Shown here: piece by piece, positions 45,628 through 57,436 of the stretch
How positions within the stretch are numbered: position 1 is the first letter of the stretch
Layout: every line of letters starts with the position of its first letter
Source: Streptomyces phaeofaciens
GTDB lineage: Bacteria; Actinomycetota; Actinomycetes; Streptomycetales; Streptomycetaceae
Direction: 5' to 3'
Assembly: GCF_014648915.1 (NCBI RefSeq)
Contig: NZ_BMSA01000001.1
Location: forward strand, 62,001 to 126,000
DNA length: 64,000 nucleotides
The notes under the pieces: generated by a model
What the model was told of the DNA's origin: nothing
The model's input: the letters and a program-made list of their open reading frames with translations, nothing else
Databases searched by the model: none
Translations under genes and position numbers: made by a program

Positions 45628-46299
45628 ATGGTGACCGGCATGGAGCAGAAGGAAAACGGCAGGGCCGGCCGAGGGGCGGGCCGCGGAACGTACGCCGTCG
45701 GCGACGAACGACGGCTGCGCATCCTGGACGCCGCCGTCGAGCACTTCGCCCAGTGGGGCTTCCACGCCTCGTCCCTCGCCCGGATCGCCAAGGACGTCGG
45801 CATCACCCAGGGCGGGCTGCTGCACCACTTCCGCAGCAAGGAGGACCTCCTCGTGCAGGTCCTGGAGCGCACCGAGCAGCAGGACGCGGAGCGGTTCTTC
45901 GGCAAGGACTTCGCCACGGCCGCCGAGTGCTACGCGAGCCTGCTCCGGCTCACCGAGTACAACGCCGCCCGCCTCGGCCGCACCCGGATGTTCAACGTCC
46001 TCGCCGCCGAGGCCGGCGACCCCGGCCACCCCGCCCACCCCTACTTCGTCCGGCGCTACGCCGAACTCGTCTCCGTCATGTCCGCCTCGCTGCGACGATC
46101 CGTGGAGAGCGGCGAGTTGAGGGACGGCACCGATGTCGCCGCGATGGCCGAGGAGACGGCCGCCGTGATGGACGGCCTCCAGATCCAGTGGGTCCTCGAC
46201 CCCAAGGGCTTCGACATGGTGAGCCGCTTCCGCGCCTACGCCGACCGCCTGCTGCGGTCGATCACCACCGAGGGGACGGGGCTCCCGGAACAGAGCTGA
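45628..46299 (+). CDS. TetR-family transcriptional regulator
   Basis: 223 residues. The DNA-binding head reads RILDAAVEHFAQWGFHASSL, ARIAKDVGITQGGLLHHFRS and KEDLLVQVLERTE, the standard TetR helix-turn-helix with GLLHHFRSKE. The C-terminal ligand pocket is typical in length. ATG 45628 is used; ATG 45640 is equally possible. It is divergent from the MFS-GH3 operon and is most likely its repressor, with an imported glycoside or its product as effector. Confidence 0.93.
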   Translation: MVTGMEQKENGRAGRGAGRGTYAVGDERRLRILDAAVEHFAQWGFHASSLARIAKDVGITQGGLLHHFRSKEDLLVQVLERTEQQDAERFFGKDFATAAECYASLLRLTEYNAARLGRTRMFNVLAAEAGDPGHPAHPYFVRRYAELVSVMSASLRRSVESGELRDGTDVAAMAEETAAVMDGLQIQWVLDPKGFDMVSRFRAYADRLLRSITTEGTGLPEQS

Positions 46300-46446
46300 G
46301 GGCAGGGACCGGGCACCGCGCACCCGCCCGGAGCCGAGGGTGACGGGGCTCTCGCTGCGGCCGGGAACCGCGTTGCGTAGCCTGTTCGCTGAACGCCCTT
46401 GACCTGCACGAGCGGGCAGGGAGCAGTCGACATCGGGAGCTTTCGC

Positions 46447-46866
46447 ATGCTGCGCACCATGTTCAAGTCCAAGATCCACCGCGCCACCGTCACCCAGGCC
46501 GACCTGCACTACGTGGGATCCGTGACCATCGACGCGGACCTCCTCGACGCCGCCGACCTGCTCCCCGGGGAACTGGTGCACATCGTCGACATCACCAATG
46601 GCGCGCGGCTGGAGACGTACGTCATCGAGGGCGAGCGCGGCTCGGGGGTCGTCGGGATCAACGGGGCCGCCGCGCATCTCGTACATCCCGGAGACCTGGT
46701 GATCATCATCAGTTACGCTCAGGTCACCGATGCCGAGGCGCGGGCGCTGTCGCCCCGGGTCGTGCACGTGGACCGCGACAACCGCATCGTGGCCCTGGGC
46801 GCCGACCCCTCGGAGCCGGTACCGGGCTCCGACCAGGAGCGCAGCCCGCAGGCAGTGCCCGCCTGA
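46447..46866 (+). CDS. panD: Aspartate 1-decarboxylase PanD
   Basis: 139 residues from ATG 46447 with GGGAG upstream. The self-cleavage site YVGS places the pyruvoyl-forming serine at residue 25, exactly as in PanD. Other hallmarks are [36 protein letters not shown] and [19 protein letters not shown]. It makes beta-alanine from aspartate for pantothenate and coenzyme A. panB and panC are not nearby. The next gene on the same strand begins 34 bases later, and the three co-directional genes may form an operon. Confidence 0.96.
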   Translation: MLRTMFKSKIHRATVTQADLHYVGSVTIDADLLDAADLLPGELVHIVDITNGARLETYVIEGERGSGVVGINGAAAHLVHPGDLVIIISYAQVTDAEARALSPRVVHVDRDNRIVALGADPSEPVPGSDQERSPQAVPA

Positions 46867-46900
46867 CCGGGACACCGTACGCATCGCACCGGGAGTGCCC

Positions 46901-47248
46901 ATGAGCGACATCGAGATCCGCGACGACCGGCAGGCAGGACGCCTCGAAGCCGTCGGTGACGGAGGCGAAGTCGTGGGCCGCATCGAGTACTTCGTCCTGG
47001 AGTCGCCCCGTCCGGCCCTGGTCCCGGTGCACACGATCGTCGAACCGGCCCACGAGGGCAAGGGCATCGCCGGCTCCCTCGCGCGCGAGCTGTACGTCAT
47101 GGCCGCGCGCGAGGGCGTCCCGGTCGCCCCGCTCTGCCCGTACGTCGTGAAGTGGGCCGCCCGGCACCCTCAGGAGGCGCCGGCCGCCGACCCCGAGCTG
47201 CTGAGCGCCGCCAAGGACTGGCTGCGCGCACACCCCGGAAGGTTCTGA
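46901..47248 (+). CDS. Small GNAT-like acetyltransferase (YjdJ type)
   Basis: 115 residues from ATG 46901 with GGGAG upstream. The GCN5-like core has HTIVEPAHEGKGIAGSLARE (acetyl-CoA pyrophosphate loop E-G-K-G-I-A-G) and PLCPYVVKWAARHPQ, which is the signature of the compact YjdJ/GTLF3B family. These one-domain proteins lack most of the substrate-binding region, and their targets are unknown. Position after panD is suggestive, since small GNAT proteins (PanM/PanZ) control PanD maturation in enterobacteria. That relation here is only a hypothesis. Confidence 0.88.
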   Translation: MSDIEIRDDRQAGRLEAVGDGGEVVGRIEYFVLESPRPALVPVHTIVEPAHEGKGIAGSLARELYVMAAREGVPVAPLCPYVVKWAARHPQEAPAADPELLSAAKDWLRAHPGRF

Positions 47249-47254
47249 CCGCCG

Positions 47255-47893
47255 ATGCTGGCCCTCCTGCACACGTCCGCGCTGCACGTTCCGGTCTTCG
47301 ACGCCCTGCGCGACGAGACCCGGCCGGACCTGGAACTCCGCCACTTCGTCGACGAGAGCCTGCTGTCCCGGGCGCGCACCCTCGGCCCCGAGGCGGTCGC
47401 GGACGGCATACGGGCCGCGCTGGCCGAAGCCGCCGCGACCGGAGCCCGTGCCGTGCTGTGCACCTGCTCGACCATCGGTGCCGTCGCGGAGTCGGCCGCC
47501 TCCGGGCTCGGCGTCCGGGTCGTGCGCGGCGACCGCCCGATGGCCGCCGCCGCGGTGGCGGAGGGGGAGCGTGTCGTCGTCCTGGCGACCGTGGAGAGCA
47601 CCTTCGGCCCGACCGCCGACCTGATCACCGAGGAGGCCTCTCGCGCGGGTCGCCCCGTCACGATCCGCACTCAGCTGGTCGACGGCGCCTGGGCCCGCTT
47701 CGAGGCGGGCGACACCGAGGGATGCGCCCGGCTGGTCGCGGACGCGGCCGACACGGTCACCGACGCCGACGCGATCGTCCTGGCCCAGGGCTCCATGGCC
47801 CCGGCGCAGTACCTCGTGCGCACCGCGGTACCCGTGCTGTCCAGCCCGCGGCCGGCCTTCGCGGCGGGCGCCCGCGCGGCTTCGGCGGACTGA
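47255..47893 (+). CDS. Asp/Glu racemase-like protein lacking the second catalytic Cys
   Basis: 212 residues from ATG 47255, six bases after the acetyltransferase stop, so probably co-translated. The first catalytic-cysteine motif of the aspartate/glutamate/hydantoin racemase superfamily is present (RAVLCTCSTIG, Cys69/Cys71). The second half-site, normally Cys in a G-C-T/A context, reads IVLAQGSMAPAQY, with Ser instead. It may be a decarboxylase/isomerase type (arylmalonate-like or maleate-like) rather than a true racemase, or inactive. Its role beside panD is unknown. Confidence 0.75.
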   Translation: MLALLHTSALHVPVFDALRDETRPDLELRHFVDESLLSRARTLGPEAVADGIRAALAEAAATGARAVLCTCSTIGAVAESAASGLGVRVVRGDRPMAAAAVAEGERVVVLATVESTFGPTADLITEEASRAGRPVTIRTQLVDGAWARFEAGDTEGCARLVADAADTVTDADAIVLAQGSMAPAQYLVRTAVPVLSSPRPAFAAGARAASAD

Positions 47894-47977
47894 GCCCACC
47901 CGGGTGAGTGCCCGGGGCGGCGCCGGGTACGCGGGGGAGTAGTCCAGAGGCAAGCCCCGCACCGGCCGGAGGACACG

Positions 47978-48226
47978 ATGACGACCCCGCACCCCGACCC
48001 CGTACCGCCCGTACCGGCCCCCGGCCCCCCGGACCCGTACCCCACGCCGGTACCGCCGCCCGCCCCGCCCCCGGGCCCGCCGCCCGGCCCGGACCCCACC
48101 CCCGGTCCACCGCCGACCCCGGGCCCGCCGCCGACCCCGGGCCCCCCTCCGGAGCCGTCGCCGTCCCCCATCCCGCCGGGCCCCGAGCCGGTTCCGAACC
48201 CCGAGCCGGGCCCACCGCTGACCTGA
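47978..48226 (+). CDS. Proline-rich 82-residue microprotein
   Basis: ATG 47978 has a good CCGGAGG site. After MTTPHPDP the sequence is about half proline, in P-P-x and PTPGPPPTPGPPP units, with Pro, Gly, Glu and Ser but almost no hydrophobic residues. It should be an extended polyproline rod; no signal peptide or anchor is visible. Ribosomes would need EF-P to read it. A function cannot be assigned. The opposite strand also has an open frame, but the ribosome site and codon pattern favour this one. Confidence 0.55.
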   Translation: MTTPHPDPVPPVPAPGPPDPYPTPVPPPAPPPGPPPGPDPTPGPPPTPGPPPTPGPPPEPSPSPIPPGPEPVPNPEPGPPLT

Positions 48227-48304
48227 GGCCTCCCCCGAGGGAACCCGGCCCGGCGAGCCCGCGTTCGTGAGTCCCCGCCAGTCCCGGCTGTCCCGGCTCT
48301 CCCG

Positions 48305-49744
48305 CTACGCCGAGACCTCCGACCGGTCCCCGCCCCACAGCGTGTGGAACGCCCCCTCGCGGTCCACCCGCCGGTAGGTATGCGCCCCGAAGAAGTCCCG
48401 CTGCCCCTGCGTCAGCGCCGCGGGCAACCGCTGCGCGCGCAACGCGTCGTAGTAGGCCAGCGCCGCCGCGAAACCGGGCGTCGGCACCCCCTGCCGGGTC
48501 GCGGACACCAGGACCTCGCGCCAGTCGTCCTGCGCCGCCGCGATCTCCGTCGCGAAGGTCTCGTCGGACAGCAGGCTCGGCAGGTCGGGCCGGGTGTCGT
48601 AGGCGGCGCGGATCCGGTCCAGGAACGCCGCCCGGATGATGCAGCCGCCGCGCCAGATCGCCGAGACGGCCCCGAGGTCGATGTCCCAGCCGTACTCCTC
48701 GCTGCCCGCGGCGATCTCGTGGAAGCCCTGGGTGTAGGACACGATCTTCGAGGCGTACAGCGCCTCCTCCACCCGGTCCGCGAAGGCCGCCGCCTCCGCC
48801 CCGCTCAGCGGGGACGGGACCGGCCCCGCCAGATCGCGCGAGGCCTCCCGCAGCGCCGCGTGGCCCGAGAGCGACCGGGCGAAGACGGCCTCCGCGATGC
48901 CGGACACCGGGACGCCCAGGTCGAGGGCGATCTGGACGGTCCAGCGGCCGGTGCCCTTCTGCTCGGCCTGGTCCACCACCACGTCCACGAACGGACGGTC
49001 CGTCGCCGCGTCCACGTGCGACAGCACCTCGGCCGTGATCTCGATCAGATACGAGTCCAGCCGCCCGGTGTTCCAGGTGCGGAAGATGTCCGCGATCTCC
49101 GCGGGCGCGTACCCGGCGACGTCCCGCAGCAGCTGGTACGCCTCGCCGATCAGCTGCATGTCGGCGTACTCGATGCCGTTGTGGACCATCTTCACGAAGT
49201 GACCGGCGCCGTCCGGGCCGACGTGCGTCACGCACGGCGCGCCGTCCTCCGCCTTCGCGGAGATCCGCTCCAGCATCGGCCCCAGCGAACCGTACGACTC
49301 CGACGAGCCGCCCGGCATGATGCTCGGGCCGTGCAGCGCGCCCTCCTCGCCGCCGGAGATGCCCGTGCCGACAAAGTGGATGTCCCGCTCGCGCAGCTCG
49401 CGCTCGCGGCGCCGGGTGTCGGCGAAGTGCGCGTTGCCCCCGTCGATGATCATGTCGCCGGGTTCGAGCAGCGGGGCGAACTCCTGGATCACCGCGTCGG
49501 TCGGCTCACCCGCCTTCACCATGATCACCAGGCGGCGGGGGCGCTCCAGGGCCGCCACGAACTCCTTCGCGGTCTCGGCGGCCACGAACGAGCCCTCGTG
49601 GCCGAACTCCTCCACCAGGGCGTGGGTGCGCGCCGCCGTCCGGTTGTGCAGCGCGACCGTATAGCCGTTGCGCGCGAAGTTGCGGGCGAGATTGCGGCCC
49701 ATCACCGCGAGTCCCGTGACGCCGATCTGGGCTGACGTGGTCAT
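48305..49744 (-). CDS. gnd: 6-phosphogluconate dehydrogenase, decarboxylating
   Basis: 479 residues, the long dimeric form. It begins AQIGVTGLAVMGRNLARNFA, the dinucleotide-binding GLAVMG, with NRT at the end of the second strand, indicating NADP preference. The substrate site is VGTGISGGEEGALHGPSIMP, and the family signature IWRGGCIIRAAFLDRI follows. ATG 49744 has GAGGAG upstream. It makes ribulose-5-phosphate, CO2 and NADPH in the pentose phosphate pathway. It is monocistronic here. Confidence 0.97.
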   Translation of the reverse strand: MTTSAQIGVTGLAVMGRNLARNFARNGYTVALHNRTAARTHALVEEFGHEGSFVAAETAKEFVAALERPRRLVIMVKAGEPTDAVIQEFAPLLEPGDMIIDGGNAHFADTRRRERELRERDIHFVGTGISGGEEGALHGPSIMPGGSSESYGSLGPMLERISAKAEDGAPCVTHVGPDGAGHFVKMVHNGIEYADMQLIGEAYQLLRDVAGYAPAEIADIFRTWNTGRLDSYLIEITAEVLSHVDAATDRPFVDVVVDQAEQKGTGRWTVQIALDLGVPVSGIAEAVFARSLSGHAALREASRDLAGPVPSPLSGAEAAAFADRVEEALYASKIVSYTQGFHEIAAGSEEYGWDIDLGAVSAIWRGGCIIRAAFLDRIRAAYDTRPDLPSLLSDETFATEIAAAQDDWREVLVSATRQGVPTPGFAAALAYYDALRAQRLPAALTQGQRDFFGAHTYRRVDREGAFHTLWGGDRSEVSA

Positions 49745-49934
49745 ACGGCTGGCTCCTCAAGGCTGGAAAAGATCCCGTACTCCATGGTGCCCGTGCCCGC
49801 GCGGCTCCGCAGGAGAAGTCCCCTTCGCCCCACCGTTCGCACAACCCCGTCCGGCTACGGCCGTGTTGGCGGCCAAGCGGCCGGTTGCCGTCTTGTCATG
49901 GCCGATTGGCAGCCCTTACTTTTGCCCCTCCTGA

Positions 49935-52446
<2,512 letters not shown>

Positions 52447-52655
52447 GAGCTGCTCCTCTGCGTGAGGCCAGGGCGCGCGGCCCGGCGCGGCGAACGGTCG
52501 GCTTTCATAACCAACACGATGCCCTGTCGATCTGTTCCCGTCGTCGTACCTGAGCACGCATTGAGTCCTACTGCCGATGGAGTACGACCGGCCCCCGGTC
52601 CTCCCCCAGGTGGGTGACCTATGGGGGATCCCCCTGATCGCCGACCCCGGCCTCC

Positions 52656-53414
52656 TTGGTACTACTGCACGTCGTGGACCTCGACCCCGAACTCTCGGCG
52701 CTCCGCCCGCTCGGCGGCTTCTTCGTCCTACGTCCGGTCGGAGATCCGCCGCGCCCGCTGCCGAGCCTCGCGCAGATCTATGAGAACCGGACATCGGATG
52801 TTTACGGAGATGTCCTGACTTTCCGTGTCCGGAAGGTGGCCGGGGCGCTGCGCACCCCCGAGGAGCGGGTCGCCGCCTCGATCACCCAGCAGGGACTCGC
52901 CGCCCGGCTCTGGTCGGTGGCGCTGGGCTGCGCCGTCCTCTACGGCAGGATCCCCGACCTCGACCCGCGGCTGCTGCGCTGGGACCCGGACGGCAGCGCT
53001 CCCGACGACCTGTGGCCGGGCGAGCTCCGGGCCCTGCCCGGCGGTGACGCGGCCACCCTGGCCGATGCCGTCCTGCACGCCCACCTGGAACCGCTTCTCG
53101 CGGCCCTGCGCGCCCGCCACCGGCTCGCGCCCGGTCTGCTGCGCGGCAACGCCGGATCGGCGCTGGCCGGCGCGGCCGGGCAGCTGGACCGGTGGGCCCG
53201 CGCGCACGGCCGTCCGGACGCCGCCGCACGCGCGCGTGCCCTCACCGCCGAACTCTTCACCCACCCCCTCCTCGCGGACACGGGCACCCGCACCGGCACC
53301 GCCTTCCGCCGCCGCAGCTGCTGCCTGTACTACCGGGTGCCCGGCGGGGGTGTCTGCGGCGACTGTTGCTTCACACGGCCCCCGCGCTCTTCCGCCCACG
53401 GCCGGTCTGGGTGA
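52656..53414 (+). CDS. FhuF-like ferric-siderophore reductase, [2Fe-2S]
   Basis: About 252 residues. The C-terminal cysteine pattern SCCLYYRVPGGGVCGDCC, a C-C-x10-C-x2-C motif, is the unusual [2Fe-2S] site of FhuF, which reduces iron in siderophores in the cytoplasm. The body has TQQGLAARLWSVALGCAVLY, also typical. The start is unsure: TTG 52656 and GTG 52674 are candidates, with no good ribosome site. No siderophore uptake genes adjoin. It lies 39 bases upstream of glgM on the same strand. Confidence 0.88.
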   Translation: MVLLHVVDLDPELSALRPLGGFFVLRPVGDPPRPLPSLAQIYENRTSDVYGDVLTFRVRKVAGALRTPEERVAASITQQGLAARLWSVALGCAVLYGRIPDLDPRLLRWDPDGSAPDDLWPGELRALPGGDAATLADAVLHAHLEPLLAALRARHRLAPGLLRGNAGSALAGAAGQLDRWARAHGRPDAAARARALTAELFTHPLLADTGTRTGTAFRRRSCCLYYRVPGGGVCGDCCFTRPPRSSAHGRSG

Positions 53415-53453
53415 CCATGAGGAGAACCAGCCGCTGAGAATGGGGGGTTCCGG

Positions 53454-54632
53454 GTGCGAGTGGGACTGCTGACCCGGGAGTACCCGCCGGACGTGTACGG
53501 CGGCGCGGGTGTCCATGTCGAGTTCCTCGCCCGGGAGTTGCGGCGGCTCGTCGACCTCGACGTGCACTGCTGGGGCGAGGGCCGCACCGAGGACGTCCGG
53601 CGCCACCGCCCGTGGTCCGCGCTGGACGGCGCCAACGACGCGCTGCGCACCTTCTCCGTGGACCTCGCCATGGCCGCCGCCCTCGAAGGCCGCGAGATCG
53701 TCCACTCCCACACCTGGTACGCCAATCTCGCCGGCCATCTCGCCAAGGAGCTGTACGGCGTCCCGCATGTCGTCACCGCGCACTCGCTGGAGCCGCTGCG
53801 GCCGTGGAAGGCCGAGCAACTCGGCGGCGGATACGCACTGTCGAGCTGGGCCGAGCGGACCGCTGTGGAGGCCGCCGACGCGGTGATCGCCGTCTCCGGT
53901 GCCATGCGCGCCGACATCCTCGCCTGTTACCCGTCGCTCCCGCCGGACCGGGTGCACGTCGTGCACAACGGCATCGACACCGCCCTCTACCGGCCCGACC
54001 CCGGCACCGACGCCCTCACCCGGATCGGCCTCGACCCGGACCGCCCGTTCGTGCTGTTCGTCGGCCGTATCACCCGGCAGAAGGGCGTCCCCCATCTGCT
54101 GCGCGCCGTACGGGACATCGACCCGGCGGCCCAGGTCGTGCTCTGCGCCGGCGCCCCCGACACCCCCGAGATCGACCAGGAGTTCCGCGACCTCTTCGCC
54201 GCGCTGAGCCGGGCCCGTGACGGTGTGCACTGGATCCCGCGCATGCTGCCGCGCCCCGAGGTGATCCAACTCCTCACCCACGCGGCCGTGTTCGTCTGCC
54301 CGTCGGTGTACGAACCGCTCGGTATCGTCAACCTGGAGGCGATGGCCTGCGGCACGCCCGTCGTGGCCTCCCGGGTCGGCGGGATCCCGGAGGTCGTCGA
54401 GGACGGTGTGAGCGGCACCCTCGTACCGCCGGCGGAGGAGCCCGGGGCGTCCGGGGCGGCCGAGGCGTTCGAGGCGGGCCTCACCCGGGCGCTGGACGCG
54501 ATCCTCGGGGACCCGGAGACCGGGCGCCGGATGGGCGAGGCCGGACGGGCGCGCGCGGTGGGGGAGTTCGGCTGGGACGCGGTCGCCCGCCGCACGGCCG
54601 GGCTCTACGAGGAGATCCTCAAACAGGCTTAG
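53454..54632 (+). CDS. glgM: Maltose-1-phosphate/glycogen synthase, GT4 glycosyltransferase
   Basis: 392 residues starting at GTG 53454 after a G-tract. The N-terminal lobe is [20 protein letters not shown] with [17 protein letters not shown]; the C-terminal lobe has [38 protein letters not shown] and the nucleotide-binding [20 protein letters not shown]. Size and sequence fit actinobacterial GlgM (Rv1212c-like), which uses ADP-glucose to form alpha-maltose-1-phosphate for GlgE-type glucan. Plain glycogen synthase is the alternative name. glgC follows after 50 bases, so donor synthesis and use are linked. Confidence 0.92.
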   Translation: MRVGLLTREYPPDVYGGAGVHVEFLARELRRLVDLDVHCWGEGRTEDVRRHRPWSALDGANDALRTFSVDLAMAAALEGREIVHSHTWYANLAGHLAKELYGVPHVVTAHSLEPLRPWKAEQLGGGYALSSWAERTAVEAADAVIAVSGAMRADILACYPSLPPDRVHVVHNGIDTALYRPDPGTDALTRIGLDPDRPFVLFVGRITRQKGVPHLLRAVRDIDPAAQVVLCAGAPDTPEIDQEFRDLFAALSRARDGVHWIPRMLPRPEVIQLLTHAAVFVCPSVYEPLGIVNLEAMACGTPVVASRVGGIPEVVEDGVSGTLVPPAEEPGASGAAEAFEAGLTRALDAILGDPETGRRMGEAGRARAVGEFGWDAVARRTAGLYEEILKQA

Positions 54633-54682
54633 TTCCCCCGGCCGGGGGCAACCATGGTTCAACCAGGGTGAGGGGAGCGGCC

Positions 54683-55903
54683 ATGCGTCGTGGTGGGCCT
54701 TCGGTGCTCGGAATCGTGCTGGCGGGCGGTGAGGGCAAACGCCTGATGCCCCTCACCGCGGACCGTGCCAAGCCTGCGGTGACCTTCGGCGGCACGTACC
54801 GCCTCGTCGACTTCGTCCTGTCCAACCTCGTCAACGCCGACATCCTGCGCATCTGCGTGCTGACGCAGTACAAGTCGCACTCGCTGGACCGGCACATCAC
54901 CACCACCTGGCGGATGTCCAGCCTGCTGGGCAACTACATCACCCCCGTCCCCGCGCAGCAGCGGCTCGGCCCGCGCTGGTACCTCGGCAGCGCCGACGCC
55001 ATCCTCCAGTCGCTGAACCTCGTCTACGACGAACGGCCGGAGTACGTCGCGGTGTTCGGCGCGGACCACGTGTACCGCATGGACCCGCGCCAGATGCTCA
55101 CCCAGCACATCGACAGCGGCGCAGGGGTCACGGTGGCCGGGATACGCGTCCCGCGCACCGAGTCCTCCTCCTTCGGGGTGATCACCCCGGGCTCGGACGG
55201 GCAGAGCGTCGAGCGCTTTCTGGAGAAGCCCGCCGACCCGCCCGGGCTCGCGGACGAACCGGAGACCGTCTTCGCCTCGATGGGCAACTACATCTTCACC
55301 ACCAAGGCCCTCATCGAGGCCCTCCAGCGGGACGCCGAGGACGAGACGTCCGTGCACGACATGGGCGGCTCGATCCTGCCCCGGCTCACCGCCCGCGGCG
55401 AGGCCCGGCTCTACGACTTCAGCGCCAACCACGTGCCCGGCGAGACCAGCCGCGACCGGGGCTACTGGCGGGACGTCGGCACCCTCGACGCCTACTACGA
55501 CGCCCACATGGACCTGATCGCCGAGCGCCCCGCGTTCAACCTGTTCAACCGCAGCTGGCCGATCTACACCCACGCCAACCAGCTCTCGCCGGCCCGTTTC
55601 AACTCCGGCGGCATGGCCAGCGAGTCGATCATCAGTGCGGGCTGTCTCATCCGGGGCCAGGTCACCCGCTCCGTGCTGTCGCCGGGCGTCGTGGTCGACC
55701 CGGGCGCGGTCGTGCAGGGGGCGATCCTGCACGACAACGTGCGCGTCGGCCGGGGCGCGGTGGTGCGCGGCGCCGTCCTGGACAAGAACGTCGAGGTCCC
55801 GCCGGGTGCGACCATCGGTGTGAACCCGGAACGGGACGCCGACCTGTACTCGGTGTCGAAGGGCGGTGTGATCGCCCTGGGCAAGGGGCAGCAGGTGCCT
55901 TGA
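54683..55903 (+). CDS. glgC: Glucose-1-phosphate adenylyltransferase GlgC
   Basis: 406 residues from ATG 54683 with GGGGAG upstream. The nucleotide-binding motif [34 protein letters not shown], the substrate loop [20 protein letters not shown] and a C-terminal left-handed beta-helix ([20 protein letters not shown] and on) define GlgC. It makes ADP-glucose from glucose-1-phosphate and ATP, the regulated step of glycogen synthesis. It lies in order glgM-glgC on the same strand and is followed by an acyltransferase gene. Confidence 0.96.
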   Translation: MRRGGPSVLGIVLAGGEGKRLMPLTADRAKPAVTFGGTYRLVDFVLSNLVNADILRICVLTQYKSHSLDRHITTTWRMSSLLGNYITPVPAQQRLGPRWYLGSADAILQSLNLVYDERPEYVAVFGADHVYRMDPRQMLTQHIDSGAGVTVAGIRVPRTESSSFGVITPGSDGQSVERFLEKPADPPGLADEPETVFASMGNYIFTTKALIEALQRDAEDETSVHDMGGSILPRLTARGEARLYDFSANHVPGETSRDRGYWRDVGTLDAYYDAHMDLIAERPAFNLFNRSWPIYTHANQLSPARFNSGGMASESIISAGCLIRGQVTRSVLSPGVVVDPGAVVQGAILHDNVRVGRGAVVRGAVLDKNVEVPPGATIGVNPERDADLYSVSKGGVIALGKGQQVP

Positions 55904-56012
55904 GCCGGTGAACTTAATGAGCTGTTAACTGTGCGTAGCCTGATCGTACTTGACCGTAATCGCGGCGAAGGGTTGACTGACGTCCCACCCGTCGTCGACG
56001 CGAGGCAAGCCC

Positions 56013-57335
56013 TTGACTGCTGATGATCTCCTGGCACCCCTCGATCTGGCGTTCTGGAGCATCGACTCGCCCGAGCACCCCATGCACCTGGGTGCCCTCG
56101 GCCTGTTCTCGGCGCTCTCGCCCGCCGCGGGTGCCCACGCCGCCGACCTGCTCGCCGCCCGCGCGGCCGCCGTCCCCGGTCTGCGCATGCGGATCCGGGA
56201 CATGTGGCAGCCGCTCGCCTTCGGGCGCGCGGTGCGCGAACCCGACCCGGACTTCGACCCCTCCCACCACGTCTGTCTGCACACCCCCACCGCCGACTTC
56301 CAGGCCGCGGCCGGCCGGCTCATGGAACGCCCGCTGGAGCGCGGCCGCCCGCCGTGGGAGGCGCATGTGCTGCCGGGCGAGGACGGCGTCTCCTTCGCCG
56401 TGCTCTTCAAGTTCCACCACGCCCTCGCCGACGGGCTGCGCGCCCTGACCCTGGCCGCGGCCGTCCTGGACCCCATGGACATGCCCGCGCCCCGGCCCCG
56501 GCCCGCCGAGCCCGCCCGCGGACTGATCCCCGACGTCCGCAGACTGCCCGGCCTGCTGCGCGGCGCCGTCTCCGACGTGGGCCGCGCCCTCGACATCGGG
56601 GCCTCCGTCGCCGTGTCGACGCTGGGGGTGCGCTCGTCGGCCGCGCTCACCGCCGAGTCCACCGGCACCCGCCGCACCGCCGGCGTGGTCCTCGACCTCG
56701 ACGACGTGCACCGGGTCCGCAAGGTCGTCGGCGGCACCGTCAACGACGTCCTGATCGCGGTGGTCGCCGGCGCGCTGCGCCGCTGGCTGGACGAACGGGG
56801 CGACGGCAGCGAGGGTGTGCGGCCGCGCGCCCTGATCCCCGTCTCCCAGCGCCGCCCGCGCACCGCCCACCCGCAGGGCAACCGGCTCTCCGGGTACTTG
56901 ATACGGCTCCCGGTGGACGACCCGGACCCGCTCGGCCGGCTCGCCCAGGTCCGCACCGCCATGGACCGCAACAAGGACGCGGGGCCCGGCCGGGGCGCGG
57001 GTGCCGTCGCCCTGCTCGCCGATCACGTCCCGGCACTCGGCCACCGCCTCGGCGGACCGCTGGTCGGGCAGGCCGCGCGGCTCTGGTTCGACATCCTGGT
57101 CACCAGCGTGCCCCTGCCCGGTCTCGGCCTGAAGCTCGGCGGGAACCAGGTCGCCGAGGTCTTCCCGTACGCCCCGCTGGCGCGCGGCCAGTCCCTGGCG
57201 GTCGCCGTCTCGACCTACCGCGGCCGGGTCCACTACGGGCTGGTCGCCGACGCCGAGGCCGTACCGGACCTCGACCGGTTCGCGCAAGCCCTGACCGCCG
57301 AGGTGGAGACACTCATCACGGCCTGCCGTTCCTGA
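56013..57335 (+). CDS. Wax ester synthase/diacylglycerol acyltransferase
   Basis: 440 residues from TTG 56013, chosen because the family starts with a PLDLAFW-like block (DDLLAPLDLAFWSIDSPEHP) and GAGG lies upstream. The catalytic HHxxxDG is FHHALADGLR at about residue 133. The second conserved region is GGTVNDVLIAVVAGALRRWL, and VPVSQR-like LIPVSQRRPR follows. WS/DGAT enzymes make triacylglycerol or wax esters at lipid droplets from acyl-CoA, the main carbon reserve of Streptomyces beside glycogen. Its position just after glgM-glgC puts both storage pathways together, though 109 bases separate them, so it may have its own promoter. Confidence 0.93.
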   Translation: MTADDLLAPLDLAFWSIDSPEHPMHLGALGLFSALSPAAGAHAADLLAARAAAVPGLRMRIRDMWQPLAFGRAVREPDPDFDPSHHVCLHTPTADFQAAAGRLMERPLERGRPPWEAHVLPGEDGVSFAVLFKFHHALADGLRALTLAAAVLDPMDMPAPRPRPAEPARGLIPDVRRLPGLLRGAVSDVGRALDIGASVAVSTLGVRSSAALTAESTGTRRTAGVVLDLDDVHRVRKVVGGTVNDVLIAVVAGALRRWLDERGDGSEGVRPRALIPVSQRRPRTAHPQGNRLSGYLIRLPVDDPDPLGRLAQVRTAMDRNKDAGPGRGAGAVALLADHVPALGHRLGGPLVGQAARLWFDILVTSVPLPGLGLKLGGNQVAEVFPYAPLARGQSLAVAVSTYRGRVHYGLVADAEAVPDLDRFAQALTAEVETLITACRS

Positions 57336-57346
57336 CCTGATCGGGT

Positions 57347-57376
57347 TTGGAGGAGGGGCCCGGCGCTCCGTAGACT
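57347..57376 (+). promoter_or_regulatory. Sigma-70-like promoter before the SDR gene
   Basis: TTGGAG (57347-57352) and TAGACT (57371-57376) with 18 bases between lie 61 bases upstream of the dehydrogenase start. The match to the vegetative consensus is moderate. Confidence 0.45.
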
Positions 57377-57436
57377 TCCCCGTTCGAAAGCGGGCGCGGT
57401 CGGAGCGCCGCACGGCGATCAGGGAACGGCAGCGCG

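Noticed and set aside
47671..48171. A Gly/Ser-rich open frame opposite the polyproline gene.
   Set aside because: It lacks a ribosome site, overlaps the racemase-like gene, and is the expected complement of proline codons.
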